Shown here: piece after piece, positions 25,360 to 34,298 of the stretch | How positions within the stretch are numbered: position 1 is the first letter of the stretch | Layout of the letters: each line of letters starts with the position of its first letter | NCBI RefSeq assembly: GCF_040719375.1 | Contig: NZ_JBFDTP010000002.1 | Coordinates: 1,488,001 to 1,552,000 of the forward strand | DNA: 64,000 bases | Origin: Clostridium sp. AN503 | GTDB taxonomy: Bacteria; Bacillota; Clostridia; Lachnospirales; Lachnospiraceae | Direction: 5' to 3' | Notes under the pieces: model-generated | Told to the model about the DNA's origin: nothing | Databases searched by the model: none | Seen by the model: the letters and a program-made list of their open reading frames with translations, nothing else | Program-made: the position numbers and the translations under genes

Positions 25360-26622
25360 ATGAATATGGCAGTGATTTCACTGATCGCACTGGCTGGGGC
25401 GATCATCATCGGGTTTCTCATGAAAGTAAATGTAGGGATCATCTCAATTGGGTTTGCATATGTGATCGGACTGGCTTACGGGGTACCGGCCAGCAAGATC
25501 ATGGGGGGATTTAGCGCATCCATGGCGCTGACCATGATCGGCGTTTTATACCTGTTTGCAATTGTGAACAATAACGGGACACTGGAGGTGCTGGCAAAGA
25601 AGATTACCGGTCTGGCCGGAAACCGGAGGGGGCTTTTGTATATCGCCATGTTTATCATCGGAGCCATATTATCGGGAGTCGGTCCTGGCGCGATCCCTAC
25701 GCTTGCAATCGTTCCGGTATTGGCGATCCCTGTGGCCTTAAAGGCGGGGATCAACCCGATCCTTCTTTCGCTCATCGGACAGATGGGTGCACAGAGCTTC
25801 CGCATGAGCCCGATCACGCCGGAAGCGATCGTTGTCTCCGGACTGATGACGGAGCAGGGCCTGGAGGGGAGCACGGTCCCAGCCATGTGGTGCCTGCTGG
25901 TGACGGAGCTTGTAATGATAGCGGCATCCTTCATCTTCTTGAAGGGATGGAGGTTCCGTACACCTCTTGTTGAAATTTCCACGGAGGAAAAGCAGAAATT
26001 TACCGGAAAGCAGATCCTGTCCCTTCTGGGGCTTGCGGCAATGATCCTGGGTGTGGTGGTATTTGACTGCAATGTAGGCCTGATCAGTTTTGTGATCGGC
26101 ACAATCCTTGTCATCTTGAAATGTGGTGACGACCGTCAGGCTGTCAAGTCCGTGCCATGGAACACGATCCTGCTGGTGCTTGGCGTAGGTGTCCTGATGA
26201 ATATCGTGAAGCTTGCAGGCGGTGTGGATCTGCTCGCCGGTTCCATTGCGGCGTTCTGCAGTGAACGGACTGCTTCTCCCCTTATGTGTGCGGCAGCCGG
26301 GGCCATGTCTTTCTTTGCCTCGGGGTTGGGCGTTGTGTTCCCGACCATGATCCCTACCGTGGGGCAGATTGCCTCAGGCTTAAATGGAGTGAACCCGGCG
26401 GAGCTGATGTCAGCGGTGGTGATCGGCGGGACTGTAACCGGTTTTACTCCAATCTCCACAGCCGGTGCTCTGATCCTGGCAGGCGTTTCCCAGTTTTCCG
26501 GTATGGAGGATCAGTATCCGCAGAATAAAATGTTCATGGAACTTTTTGTGGTGGCATTCCTATGTATGTTCATCAGTGTTATGCTGGCATGGCTGGGAGT
26601 TTACCGGATGATCTGCGGATAA
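25360..26622 (+). CDS. MatC-like / ion-transporter superfamily dicarboxylate permease
   Basis: A 420-residue, very hydrophobic protein with about 11 membrane segments. The opening IALAGAIIIGFLMKVNVGI and the motifs LSGVGPGAIPTLAIVPV, SLIGQMGAQSFRMSPITPEA and ASGLGVVFPTMIPTVG fit the MatC N-terminal/SLC13-related ion-transporter superfamily, whose members carry malonate and other dicarboxylates. AAGGAGAAGG precedes the ATG (a second ATG lies two codons later). A LysR regulator follows 78 bases downstream and is a plausible controller. The substrate is not determined by sequence. Confidence 0.75.
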   Translation: MNMAVISLIALAGAIIIGFLMKVNVGIISIGFAYVIGLAYGVPASKIMGGFSASMALTMIGVLYLFAIVNNNGTLEVLAKKITGLAGNRRGLLYIAMFIIGAILSGVGPGAIPTLAIVPVLAIPVALKAGINPILLSLIGQMGAQSFRMSPITPEAIVVSGLMTEQGLEGSTVPAMWCLLVTELVMIAASFIFLKGWRFRTPLVEISTEEKQKFTGKQILSLLGLAAMILGVVVFDCNVGLISFVIGTILVILKCGDDRQAVKSVPWNTILLVLGVGVLMNIVKLAGGVDLLAGSIAAFCSERTASPLMCAAAGAMSFFASGLGVVFPTMIPTVGQIASGLNGVNPAELMSAVVIGGTVTGFTPISTAGALILAGVSQFSGMEDQYPQNKMFMELFVVAFLCMFISVMLAWLGVYRMICG

Positions 26623-26634
26623 GAAAGGATGCCG

Positions 26635-26664
26635 TTGACAGCCATTTTCGAAATCTGTTATACT
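26635..26664 (+). promoter_or_regulatory. Predicted sigma-A promoter of the LysR gene
   Basis: TTGACA (26635-26640), 18-bp spacer, TATACT (26659-26664). It overlaps the 5' part of the longest open frame (ATG 26629), which therefore cannot be the true start. Confidence 0.7.
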
Positions 26665-26700
26665 GTGACCACAGGAAGGACGATGTTGGAGGTGGCTGTT

Positions 26701-27594
26701 TTGGATTTCAAACAATTACAGTATATGATAAAAGTGGCGGACTGCCAGAATATTACCAGGGCAGCGGAGCAGCTCTATGTGTCGCAGCCGTCCCTGAGCA
26801 GTTTTATATCCAAGACGGAGGAGGAGCTGGGGGCGAAGATCTTTAACCGGACCACAACGCCGCTTACCCTTACCCAGGCGGGAGAGCAGTACATAAAGAC
26901 TGCCAGGATGATTCTGGCCCTTCAGGGGAAGCTGAAACAGGAGATTGATGATTTAAACCACTGCAGAGAGGGTGTGATCCGGATCGGGCTGTCTGATATG
27001 CGGGCAACTTCACTGCTGCCTTTTGTACTGCCGGAATTCAAGCGTCTATATCCCAACATCAAGATCCAAACCGTGGAATCCAGCAGCCGGAGTGTGGAGG
27101 ACAATGTGCGCAGCGGTGCGGCGGACATCGGGATCATACCGCTGTTTCAGGCCAGCCCGGAATTTTCCGTGCGGGTGCTTTATCAGGAAGAACTCTTACT
27201 GGTTTCTTCAGATGAGCTGCCGTGCAGCCGGGGCGTGAGCCGCCCCTGGGTGGATCCGGAAGTTCTGGACGGGAAGGATTTTATTTTGATGGGGGAGAAG
27301 AGCCGGATCCGAAAGGCGGTGGAGACGGTTTTCCTGGAGCATGGCGTCAAGCCGCGCAGTATCCTGGATTCTTCCAATAATATGACGACTTATCTTGTGG
27401 CGACGACGGGTATGGCATTGACGGTTGTGCCGGAGGCGACTGTGCGGATGATGAATCCGATCCGTATCCCCCGGGTCTACAGCATAGGGAAATCCGGTTT
27501 CCGGTGGGATATCGGGGCGATCTGGAGGGAGGACATGGTCCTCTCAAGCGCGCATCAGCAGCTGTTTAAGATATTGAAGAATTGCGGGATATAA
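26701..27594 (+). CDS. LysR family transcriptional regulator
   Basis: A 297-residue regulator with an N-terminal winged helix (DFKQLQYMIKVADCQNITRAAEQLYVSQPSLSSFISKTE in segments, residues 2-40) and a C-terminal two-lobed effector domain beginning near VIRIGLSDM. I set the start at TTG 26701, eight bases after GGAGG and matching the usual LysR N-terminus; an ATG at 26683 with a tight AGGAAGGA site is the alternative. Position directly after the permease gene on the same strand suggests it senses that permease's substrate. The effector is unknown. Confidence 0.88.
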   Translation: MDFKQLQYMIKVADCQNITRAAEQLYVSQPSLSSFISKTEEELGAKIFNRTTTPLTLTQAGEQYIKTARMILALQGKLKQEIDDLNHCREGVIRIGLSDMRATSLLPFVLPEFKRLYPNIKIQTVESSSRSVEDNVRSGAADIGIIPLFQASPEFSVRVLYQEELLLVSSDELPCSRGVSRPWVDPEVLDGKDFILMGEKSRIRKAVETVFLEHGVKPRSILDSSNNMTTYLVATTGMALTVVPEATVRMMNPIRIPRVYSIGKSGFRWDIGAIWREDMVLSSAHQQLFKILKNCGI

Positions 27595-27614
27595 CTGAGA
27601 TCATGGCATGTAAG

Positions 27615-27663
27615 ATGCCGGGCTTCCTTCCGAGATGCTGTGGAAGGAAAGGCCCGGCATTTG
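27615..27663. terminator. Bidirectional terminator between the LysR and PfkB genes
   Basis: ATGCCGGGC-TTCCTTCC (27615-27631) pairs with GGAAGGAA-(A)-GCCCGGCAT ending at 27660. Convergent genes flank it. Confidence 0.85.
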
Positions 27664-27679
27664 TTGTGGTTTACAGTGT

Positions 27680-28576
27680 TTACAGTGGGGGAAGCAGCTC
27701 CGGCGGAAGGGAAGATCCCTTAACGCCAACTACAGCCGCCGCAACCCGGTTGGCATAGGCGATGGAATCTTTTAAGGGCATGTCCTTTGTCAGACAGGCG
27801 ATAATGGTCCCGATATGGGAGTCTCCTGCGCCGATGGTATCCACTACATGCTCTGCGGGAGATGAGGGGACCAGATAGCTGTCTCCGGTCTTTTCCAGAC
27901 AGTAGGTACCCTGGCCTCCCAGGGTGATGATCACGGTGTTGCCGGTGACGGAGTGCAGGCAGTCCGCCGCTTCCTGATAGCTGGCACATCCGCTTAAGTC
28001 CAGGGCCTCCTGCTCATTGATATGGAGAATGGGTTTCAACGCCATCATGCGGCGGGTTTTGCTTTTTTCGATCAGGACGCCTCTGGGGCCGGGGGCATAG
28101 CAGACCTCCAACTGGGGATGCGCTTCTAAGTATTCGATCAGATTGATGCCGGTGGGTTCTTCGATCTCCAGGCCGCAGATATAGGTGAGCCCGTAGTTGT
28201 CGGCATTATAAGGCTCCATCCAGGACTTTTGGAAGGTGTACTCCACTCCATGATAGGACATAAAGGTGCGTTCTCCGCCCGCTTCCACCAGACAGTAGCA
28301 GCAGCCGTTCTCTTTTTCCGGGACCCGGACAGCCACCGGAACACCCAGCTGTTTTAACTGCTTTGCCACATAGTCCCCGTAAGTGCCGCCGCCCACCGGG
28401 CTGATAAAAGTGTGGCTGGCTCCTAAAAGCCTCATAATATAAGCTACGTTGTAGGCGCAGCCGCCCAGGGCCATGGACTGGGAAGTGGGGCGGATATTCT
28501 CCTCTGTCACTGGAAGGTGGTCGATATTGATAATGACATCCACACAGGTGGAGCCAATGATAAGTGCCTGTTTCAT
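27680..28576 (-). CDS. PfkB family carbohydrate/nucleoside kinase
   Basis: A 298-residue ribokinase-like kinase. The first PfkB signature region is MALGGCAYNVAYIMRLLGA (about 36-54), and the anion-hole motif with the catalytic base is DTIGAGDSHIG (D246-D252). The ATP site region includes VIITLGGQGTYC. Substrates in this family include ribose, fructose 1-phosphate, 2-keto-3-deoxygluconate, pseudouridine and nucleosides; I cannot assign one. It stands alone on the minus strand. A role in 2-keto-3-deoxygluconate metabolism from the nearby uronate locus is possible but not supported by adjacency. Confidence 0.8.
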   Translation of the reverse strand: MKQALIIGSTCVDVIINIDHLPVTEENIRPTSQSMALGGCAYNVAYIMRLLGASHTFISPVGGGTYGDYVAKQLKQLGVPVAVRVPEKENGCCYCLVEAGGERTFMSYHGVEYTFQKSWMEPYNADNYGLTYICGLEIEEPTGINLIEYLEAHPQLEVCYAPGPRGVLIEKSKTRRMMALKPILHINEQEALDLSGCASYQEAADCLHSVTGNTVIITLGGQGTYCLEKTGDSYLVPSSPAEHVVDTIGAGDSHIGTIIACLTKDMPLKDSIAYANRVAAAVVGVKGSSLPPELLPPL

Positions 28577-28675
28577 AAATTCCTCCGCTTTCGTTTACTT
28601 GTACAGACCTATTATACGATGCTGCGGAGAAATCTTCAATTAGAATCTTACAGGATCGGGTTTTCGTTTCCATAT

Positions 28676-28704
28676 TTTACAGTTGGTAAATTTTGTGGTA
28701 CAAT
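28676..28704 (+). promoter_or_regulatory. Sigma-A promoter of the second Pot-type operon
   Basis: TTTACA (28676-28681), 17-bp spacer, TACAAT (28699-28704). The predicted transcript would begin near 28711, only about 18 bases before the GTG start at 28729, so the leader is little more than the ribosome site. Confidence 0.7.
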
Positions 28705-28728
28705 TGGGAGGAAAAAAGGAGGCTGGAT

Positions 28729-29835
28729 GTGGCTGATATTATATTGGAATTGAATCAGATAAAAAAGAGCTTTGGAGAGACGGAGGTGCTGCGGGGCATC
28801 AGCCTTTCCATTGAGAAAGGTGAGTTTATCACATTTTTGGGACCGTCCGGTTGTGGGAAGACAACCACATTAAGGATCATAGCGGGTCTGGAAAGCCCGG
28901 ACGGAGGCCAGGTGCGACTGGGCGGCAGGGATGTGACCGGGACAGAGCCGGATAAACGGAACGTCAATACCGTATTCCAGAATTATGCCCTGTTCCCTCA
29001 TATGAACGTGGCTGCCAACGTGGGTTATGGCTTAAAGCTTAGAAAGGTCCCGAAGAAGGAGATTGCGGAACGGGTAGGCCAGGTTTTGGAGCTGGTACAG
29101 CTGTCCGGCTATGAAAAACGGATGCCGTCAGAGCTTTCCGGAGGCCAGAAACAGCGGGTGGCGATTGCCAGGGCAGTGATCAATAACCCGGAGGTACTTT
29201 TGCTGGACGAGCCGCTGGGGGCGCTGGACCTTCAGCTCCGCCGCCAGATGCAGGTAGAGCTGAAGCGGCTTCAGAAACGTCTGGGGATCACCTTTATCTA
29301 CATTACCCATGACCAGGAGGAGGCGCTCAACATGTCGGACCGGATCGTAGTCATGCGGGACGGACAGTTTGAGCAGATCGGTACGCCGGGAGAAGTGTAC
29401 GACCATCCCAGGACCAGCTATGTGGCCAGTTTTGTGGGCGCCGCCAATATTATAAAAGGCACGCTCCTTGGCCTGGAGGGCGGGATTGCCAGGATCTCCA
29501 CGGAGGCAGGCGCGGCCTGTGCAGCTGTGACGGAGGGACAGACCACGTTCTTAAAGCCGGGACAGCCGGTCACCGTTGCCGTCAGGGGTGAGAATATTAT
29601 TTTGAAGGAACCTGCTGCCGGGGAGGGAAGCTTTTGCGGGCTGAGGCTCACCGTGACAGAAAAAAGCTTTGCGGGCGGTATGCTGCGGATCAGCCTGGAC
29701 GGAGGCTCGCTGGGAGAGCTGATATCCAGCCGCCAGGGGATCAACAGCTCGGTGCACCCGGGAGATAAGGTGTCAGCAGTCTGGGATGCAGAGCATGCGG
29801 TTTTGGTGGATCTGGAGGAACAGGATGTCAGATAA
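28729..29835 (+). CDS. potA: Spermidine/putrescine-type ABC transporter ATPase
   Basis: A 368-residue ATPase: Walker A GPSGCGKTT, Q-loop FQNYALFPHMNV, signature LSGGQKQRVAIARAV, Walker B VLLLDEPLGALD, H-loop YITHDQEEALNMSDR, and a TOBE regulatory domain after residue 240. GTG 28729 is preferred because AAAAGGAGG lies six bases upstream and the frame's earlier TTG (28693) is inside the promoter. It overlaps the next gene by 11 bases. It energises a complete A-B-C-D importer in the canonical pot order. Confidence 0.92.
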   Translation: MADIILELNQIKKSFGETEVLRGISLSIEKGEFITFLGPSGCGKTTTLRIIAGLESPDGGQVRLGGRDVTGTEPDKRNVNTVFQNYALFPHMNVAANVGYGLKLRKVPKKEIAERVGQVLELVQLSGYEKRMPSELSGGQKQRVAIARAVINNPEVLLLDEPLGALDLQLRRQMQVELKRLQKRLGITFIYITHDQEEALNMSDRIVVMRDGQFEQIGTPGEVYDHPRTSYVASFVGAANIIKGTLLGLEGGIARISTEAGAACAAVTEGQTTFLKPGQPVTVAVRGENIILKEPAAGEGSFCGLRLTVTEKSFAGGMLRISLDGGSLGELISSRQGINSSVHPGDKVSAVWDAEHAVLVDLEEQDVR

Positions 29836-30694
29836 TACAACAAAGAAAAAGAAGGACTGCTGGTGGGTCACAGTGGCTCCGCTGTATCTGTTTACCATAG
29901 TTTTCGTGGCGCTGCCCATTGTCTATCTGATCGTGCTCAGCTTTATGACACGGGCGCAGACGTGGGGAGTTGTAAATGAGTTTACGTTTGATAATTACAG
30001 GAAGATCTTAAACCCGGTCTATCTGAATACGTTTAAGGAGTCGTTCATCCTGGCGGTGCTGACCACCCTGTTTACACTGGTGATCGGATATCCCTTCGGA
30101 TATTTCATGGCGAGGCTTGAGAAAAAGGCCCGCAGCCTGATGATGCTCCTGGTGGTGATCCCGTTCTGGACCAGCGCCCTGATGCGGATGTATGGCTGGA
30201 TCATCATTTTCCGCAGCAATGGGATTCTGGATAAGCTGCTGATGAGGCTGAACCTCACAGCTTCCCCGCTGAAGCTTTTGTATTCCTATCCGGCTGTGCT
30301 GGTGGGGATGATCTATTCCCTGCTGCCATTTATGATCCTTTCCGTCTATTCCAGCACGGACAAGATGGACTGGTCTTTGGTGGAGGCTTCAAGGGATCTG
30401 GGAGCTACCCGGCTCCAGGCATTTCTGACGGTTACCGTGAAGATGACCCTGCCCGGTATCATGTCGGGCGTGGTTCTGGTGTTCATACCGTCCATGGGGC
30501 TGTTTTTTATCGCTGATATCCTGGGCGGCGGCAAGGTGATGCTGGTGGGCAACTTGATCCAGAACCAGCTGCAGAGCGGCCGGGACTGGCCCTTTGCGGC
30601 GGCGCTTTCGGTCATCCTTATGATCTTTACCTCGGTTATGATCTGGCTGTACCGGAAGGTGACCAGAGTAAAGGAACTGGAGGGACTGCTATGA
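29825..30694 (+). CDS. potB: Spermidine/putrescine-type ABC permease PotB
   Basis: A 289-residue permease with six hydrophobic segments and the contact loop VEASRDLGATRLQAFLTVTVKM. The ATG at 29825 has GGAGG six bases upstream and overlaps the potA end by 11 bases; the earlier ATG at 29786 lies well inside potA. The stop overlaps the next start (ATGA at 30691), so translation is coupled. Confidence 0.9.
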   Translation: MSDNTTKKKKDCWWVTVAPLYLFTIVFVALPIVYLIVLSFMTRAQTWGVVNEFTFDNYRKILNPVYLNTFKESFILAVLTTLFTLVIGYPFGYFMARLEKKARSLMMLLVVIPFWTSALMRMYGWIIIFRSNGILDKLLMRLNLTASPLKLLYSYPAVLVGMIYSLLPFMILSVYSSTDKMDWSLVEASRDLGATRLQAFLTVTVKMTLPGIMSGVVLVFIPSMGLFFIADILGGGKVMLVGNLIQNQLQSGRDWPFAAALSVILMIFTSVMIWLYRKVTRVKELEGLL

Positions 30695-31473
30695 GAAAAA
30701 AGAAGCTTCGTCTCTCCTCCATTTACCAGGCGGCGCTGCTGGTGCTTATGTATCTTCCGATCGTTGTGGTGGTAGTGTACTCCTTTAATGTTTCAAAAAA
30801 TACGACGGTCTGGGGCGGAGTCACCCTGGACTGGTATGGGAAGATGATGAATAACCGCGGCCTTTTGGAAGCGCTCAGAAACAGTCTGGTGCTGGCAACC
30901 TTAAGCAGCCTGCTGGCCGGTGTCATCGGCACGCTGGGGGCTGTGGGTATGGCACGGGTAAGCTTTAAGAGCAAGGGGGCTGTGGAGTACATATCCACAC
31001 TGCCGATCATGATCCCGGAGATCATTCTGGGTATGGTGTTTATGGCGTTTTTTGCCATGCTGAGCCTGCCTTTCGGGATGCTGACGCTGGTACTGGGACA
31101 CACTACCTTCTGCGTTCCTTATGTGTTCATGATGGTGAAGTCCAGTCTGGTCGGCATCGACAAATCACTGGGGGAGGCGGCGAAGGATCTTGGCGCTTCC
31201 GAGCGCCGGGCTTTCTGGGATATCACCCTGCCGCTTGTGGCTCCGGCTCTGGTATCTGGTATGCTGCTGGCTTTTGCCATGTCTCTGGATGATGTGGTCA
31301 TCAGTATCTTTGTGACGGGCGCCAGGACCAATACGCTGCCGATCCGGATTTATACCCAGTTGAAATCCGGTGTCACTCCGGAGATCAATGCACTCTGTAC
31401 CATTATGCTGGTGGTGACGTTTGTGATCGTTTTGCTTTCCAGAGTCATTGGAAACAGAAGAAAAGCCTTTTAA
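30691..31473 (+). CDS. potC: Spermidine/putrescine-type ABC permease PotC
   Basis: A 260-residue permease, LYLPIVVVVVYSFN-type N-terminal segment, contact loop LGEAAKDLGASERRAFWDITLP and the well-conserved AFAMSLDDVVISIF, both typical of PotC. It forms the membrane channel with PotB. Start codon overlaps the potB stop; potD follows after 24 bases. Confidence 0.92.
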   Translation: MRKKKLRLSSIYQAALLVLMYLPIVVVVVYSFNVSKNTTVWGGVTLDWYGKMMNNRGLLEALRNSLVLATLSSLLAGVIGTLGAVGMARVSFKSKGAVEYISTLPIMIPEIILGMVFMAFFAMLSLPFGMLTLVLGHTTFCVPYVFMMVKSSLVGIDKSLGEAAKDLGASERRAFWDITLPLVAPALVSGMLLAFAMSLDDVVISIFVTGARTNTLPIRIYTQLKSGVTPEINALCTIMLVVTFVIVLLSRVIGNRRKAF

Positions 31474-31497
31474 AGAGGGAAGAAAGAGAGGAAAATT

Positions 31498-32574
31498 ATG
31501 AAAAAAAATAAAAGACAGCTGGCTGTTTTTATGGCGGCGTTACTGTGTGCCGGAAGTTTGTCTGGCTGCGGCAGTGCGGGGAGCACTTCTGATGCAAAGA
31601 AGGATGCCGGTGAACTGAATATATATACCTGGGCGGAATACGTTCCCCAAGACGTGATAGACGGGTTTGAGCAGGAGACCGGGATCAAGGTTAATTATAC
31701 CAATTTTGAGGCTAATGAGGAGATGCTGGCTAAGCTGGAGACCAGTAAAGGCGGCGACTATGATATCATTATCGCTTCCGACTATATCATCAAGCTGGCA
31801 GCGGATGAAGGGCTGGTGAAGGAGATTGACAAGGCAAAGGTCCCCAATTTCCAGAATATTGATCCGGTTTTCCAGAACTTTTTCTACGACCCGGACAATA
31901 AGCTGACAGTGCCCTATGGGCCGGGGATCCCGCTGATCGTCTATAATCCTGACATGGTTACAGCACAAATCAGCGGATATGCATCCTTGTGGGACCCGTC
32001 TCTTGCAGACAGCGTGGCCCTGATGGACAGTGAGCGCGTCGTGACCGGTATGGCGCTTAAAATCATGGGTGAGTCCTTCAACACGGAGGATCCGGAGACG
32101 CTTAAAAAAGCCGGGGACAAGCTGATGGAGTTGGCGCCCAATGTGCGGGTTATGAGTCAAAACCAGACGCAGGATTTCCTGCTGAGCGGTGAGGTGAGCG
32201 CAGCGTATCTCTTTACGTCCCAGGTGGTTTTAGCTCTTTCTCAGAATCCGGATTTAAAGGTGGTATATCCGGAGGAAGGTTTGGGGTTCGGTGTGGACGC
32301 GGTATTTATCCCGTCCCAGGCTCCCAACAGTGACAATGCCCATGCTTTCTTAAACTATATCCTGGACGGAGAGGTGGGGGCGAAGATCTCCCAGCAGACC
32401 TACTATCTGTGCCCCAACAAGGCTTCCTATGAGTTTTTGCCGGAAGAATTCAAACAGAGCCTGATCATCAGCGCGGAGGATATTCCGAATGGCGAGTTTA
32501 TCCAGGATGTTGGGCCGGAGGCAGCGGCGCTTCACGAGGAGCTTTGGACAAAATTTAAATCAGAACTGGATTAA
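31498..32574 (+). CDS. potD: Spermidine/putrescine-type binding lipoprotein PotD
   Basis: A 358-residue lipoprotein; the signal peptide ends in SLSGC (C24). The mature part begins with LNIYTWAEYVPQDVIDGFEQ, the PotD hallmark, and continues with YDIIIASDYIIKLAADEGL and VPYGPGIPLIVYNPD. It binds polyamine or a similar cation outside the cell for PotABC. The ATG has GAGAGGAAA upstream. The M20 amidohydrolase 19 bases downstream probably belongs to the same transcript. Confidence 0.9.
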   Translation: MKKNKRQLAVFMAALLCAGSLSGCGSAGSTSDAKKDAGELNIYTWAEYVPQDVIDGFEQETGIKVNYTNFEANEEMLAKLETSKGGDYDIIIASDYIIKLAADEGLVKEIDKAKVPNFQNIDPVFQNFFYDPDNKLTVPYGPGIPLIVYNPDMVTAQISGYASLWDPSLADSVALMDSERVVTGMALKIMGESFNTEDPETLKKAGDKLMELAPNVRVMSQNQTQDFLLSGEVSAAYLFTSQVVLALSQNPDLKVVYPEEGLGFGVDAVFIPSQAPNSDNAHAFLNYILDGEVGAKISQQTYYLCPNKASYEFLPEEFKQSLIISAEDIPNGEFIQDVGPEAAALHEELWTKFKSELD

Positions 32575-32593
32575 CGTATAAAAAGGAGAGGTC

Positions 32594-33904
32594 ATGTATC
32601 AGAAGATAATGGAATATGCGCGGGAACTGGACGAGAAGAGCAGGAGCAGAAGACGGGATTTCCATAAGTACCCGGAAACTGCCTGGTATGAGATGCGGAC
32701 TACAGCGATCATCGCGAAGATCCTGACGGAGTTGGGATATGAGGTTTTGATGGGCAGAGAGGTCTGCCTGGAAACGGAGCGTTTTGGGGTGCCGTCTGAA
32801 GAGGCGCTTGCGGCCCATGCGCAGCTTGCCCTCTCCCAGGGGGCACCGGAGGAATATATGACGGAGGAATTGCGCCAGGGTTTTACTGGTGCGATTGGTA
32901 TCCTACGGTGCGGGGATGGCCCGGTGGTTGCGCTGAGATTCGATATTGATGCATTGGGGCTTATTGAGGAGGAGACGCCCGAACACCGGCCTTTTGTAGA
33001 GGGATTCTCATCCCGGAATCCCGGAATGATGCATGCCTGCGGGCATGACGCCCACGCCGTCATCGGGCTGGGTGTGGCAGAAGTGCTGATGAAGATAAAA
33101 GACAGCCTGCACGGGACTGTGAAGCTGATCTTCCAGCCGGGCGAGGAGGGCGCCAAGGGCGCCAGACCGATCGTGGCCCATGGGCATCTGGATGATGTGG
33201 ACTACTTTGTTGGAACCCATATTGCCCCCACCAAAGGGCCTGACGACGGGGATGTGACCCCCGGGACCTGGGGATCTTTAGCAACCAGCAAATATGATGT
33301 GTATTTTTACGGACAGTCGGCTCATGCGGGCGGGTTCCCGGAGAATGGACGCAGCGCCATCGTAGCGGCTGCCAACGCGGTGGTGAACTTAACTGCGATC
33401 CCGCGCCACAGCGGTGGGATCTCCCGGGTGAATGTGGGTGTGATCCGCGGCGGCACCGGGCGGAACGTGATCCCGGACCAGTGCATGATGCAGATCGAGG
33501 TGCGCGGGGAGACCACGGAGATCAACAGCTATATGGATGAGCAGGCAAAACGGATCTGCCATGCGGCCGCAGATATGGTGGGCTGCCGTTTGGAGATGGT
33601 ACCGGAAGGGTCTTCGGAATCCCAGCACAGTGATGAGGATTTCCTTGCCCATATCGCCGATGTGGTCCGGGAGCATCTGCCGCATCTGTCTGTCAGCAGC
33701 TGTGAGAATGCACAGAACTGGGGCAGCGAGGACATCTCCCTGATGATGAACCGGGTGCAGGCTCATGGAGGGAAGGCGACCTATATGCGGTCCATGACGG
33801 ATATGGCGTCCGCACAGCATACGACGGCGTTTGATTTTGATGAAAAGGTGCTGGTAGATGGGATTGAAACCTTCTCGGCGATCGTGTATGATCTGATGAA
33901 ATAA
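32594..33904 (+). CDS. M20 family amidohydrolase, AbgA-like
   Basis: A 436-residue zinc peptidase-family hydrolase (M20D), the same length as E. coli AbgA. Visible metal-site blocks are RFDIDALG (D117, D119), MHACGHDAHAVIGL (H147, H151) and FQPGEEGAKGARPI; the dimerisation lid includes YGQSAHAGGFPENGRSA. AbgA-type enzymes hydrolyse N-acyl amino acids such as p-aminobenzoyl-glutamate. Ribosome site AAAGGAGAGG. As the last gene of the potABCD operon it suggests that the importer brings in an amide-linked compound that is hydrolysed inside. No AbgB partner is present. Confidence 0.85.
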   Translation: MYQKIMEYARELDEKSRSRRRDFHKYPETAWYEMRTTAIIAKILTELGYEVLMGREVCLETERFGVPSEEALAAHAQLALSQGAPEEYMTEELRQGFTGAIGILRCGDGPVVALRFDIDALGLIEEETPEHRPFVEGFSSRNPGMMHACGHDAHAVIGLGVAEVLMKIKDSLHGTVKLIFQPGEEGAKGARPIVAHGHLDDVDYFVGTHIAPTKGPDDGDVTPGTWGSLATSKYDVYFYGQSAHAGGFPENGRSAIVAAANAVVNLTAIPRHSGGISRVNVGVIRGGTGRNVIPDQCMMQIEVRGETTEINSYMDEQAKRICHAAADMVGCRLEMVPEGSSESQHSDEDFLAHIADVVREHLPHLSVSSCENAQNWGSEDISLMMNRVQAHGGKATYMRSMTDMASAQHTTAFDFDEKVLVDGIETFSAIVYDLMK

Positions 33905-33911
33905 AAGATGA

Positions 33912-33941
33912 GGGATGCCGGTATGCAGCGGCATCCCTTTT
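33912..33941 (+). terminator. Terminator after the potABCD-amidohydrolase operon
   Basis: GGGATGCCG (33912-33920) pairs with CGGCATCCC (33929-33937), followed by TTTT. Confidence 0.85.
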
Positions 33942-34298
33942 CCACAGGCTGTTTTCGTTTGATTCTGTACAGTGGATTTGAGGCTGGACGCTGGAGGTTT
34001 TAAAGGTAGTTTAAAAATAATAGTTGTGCTTTACCATGCATTGTGGTATATTTATCTTACTTTTCGCGGAATTTCAATCCGTGCAATTGTTCAAAGCGGA
34101 CTCCAGGTCCGTTCCGTGATGCCAGATTGGGCGTCTCATGCAGCGTATCGTCTGCAGTTTACCTGTTATTTCGTACAGATGGGAAGGGGGAGCTGCCTGT
34201 TGAATGTGAAATAGTGAAAATGCAAAAATTAATCTTGCAAACAGTAAAACAGATGAATTATACTAGAAGATACCTGAATGGAAAGTGAGGGGGATATT
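33942..34298 (+). promoter_or_regulatory. Gene-free stretch with candidate promoter(s) for the coiled-coil gene
   Basis: No frame here looks coding. The best promoter is TTGCAA (34235-34240), 18-bp spacer, TATACT (34259-34264), about 35 bases before the coiled-coil gene. A weaker one is TTTACC (34030-34035), 17 bp, TATCTT. A small perfect hairpin CGGAC-N5-GTCCG lies at 34097-34111. A small RNA cannot be excluded, but nothing specific supports one. Confidence 0.4.

Noticed and set aside
33972..34288. Two short frames upstream of the coiled-coil gene
   Set aside because: No ribosome sites, no family resemblance, and one overlaps the predicted promoter.
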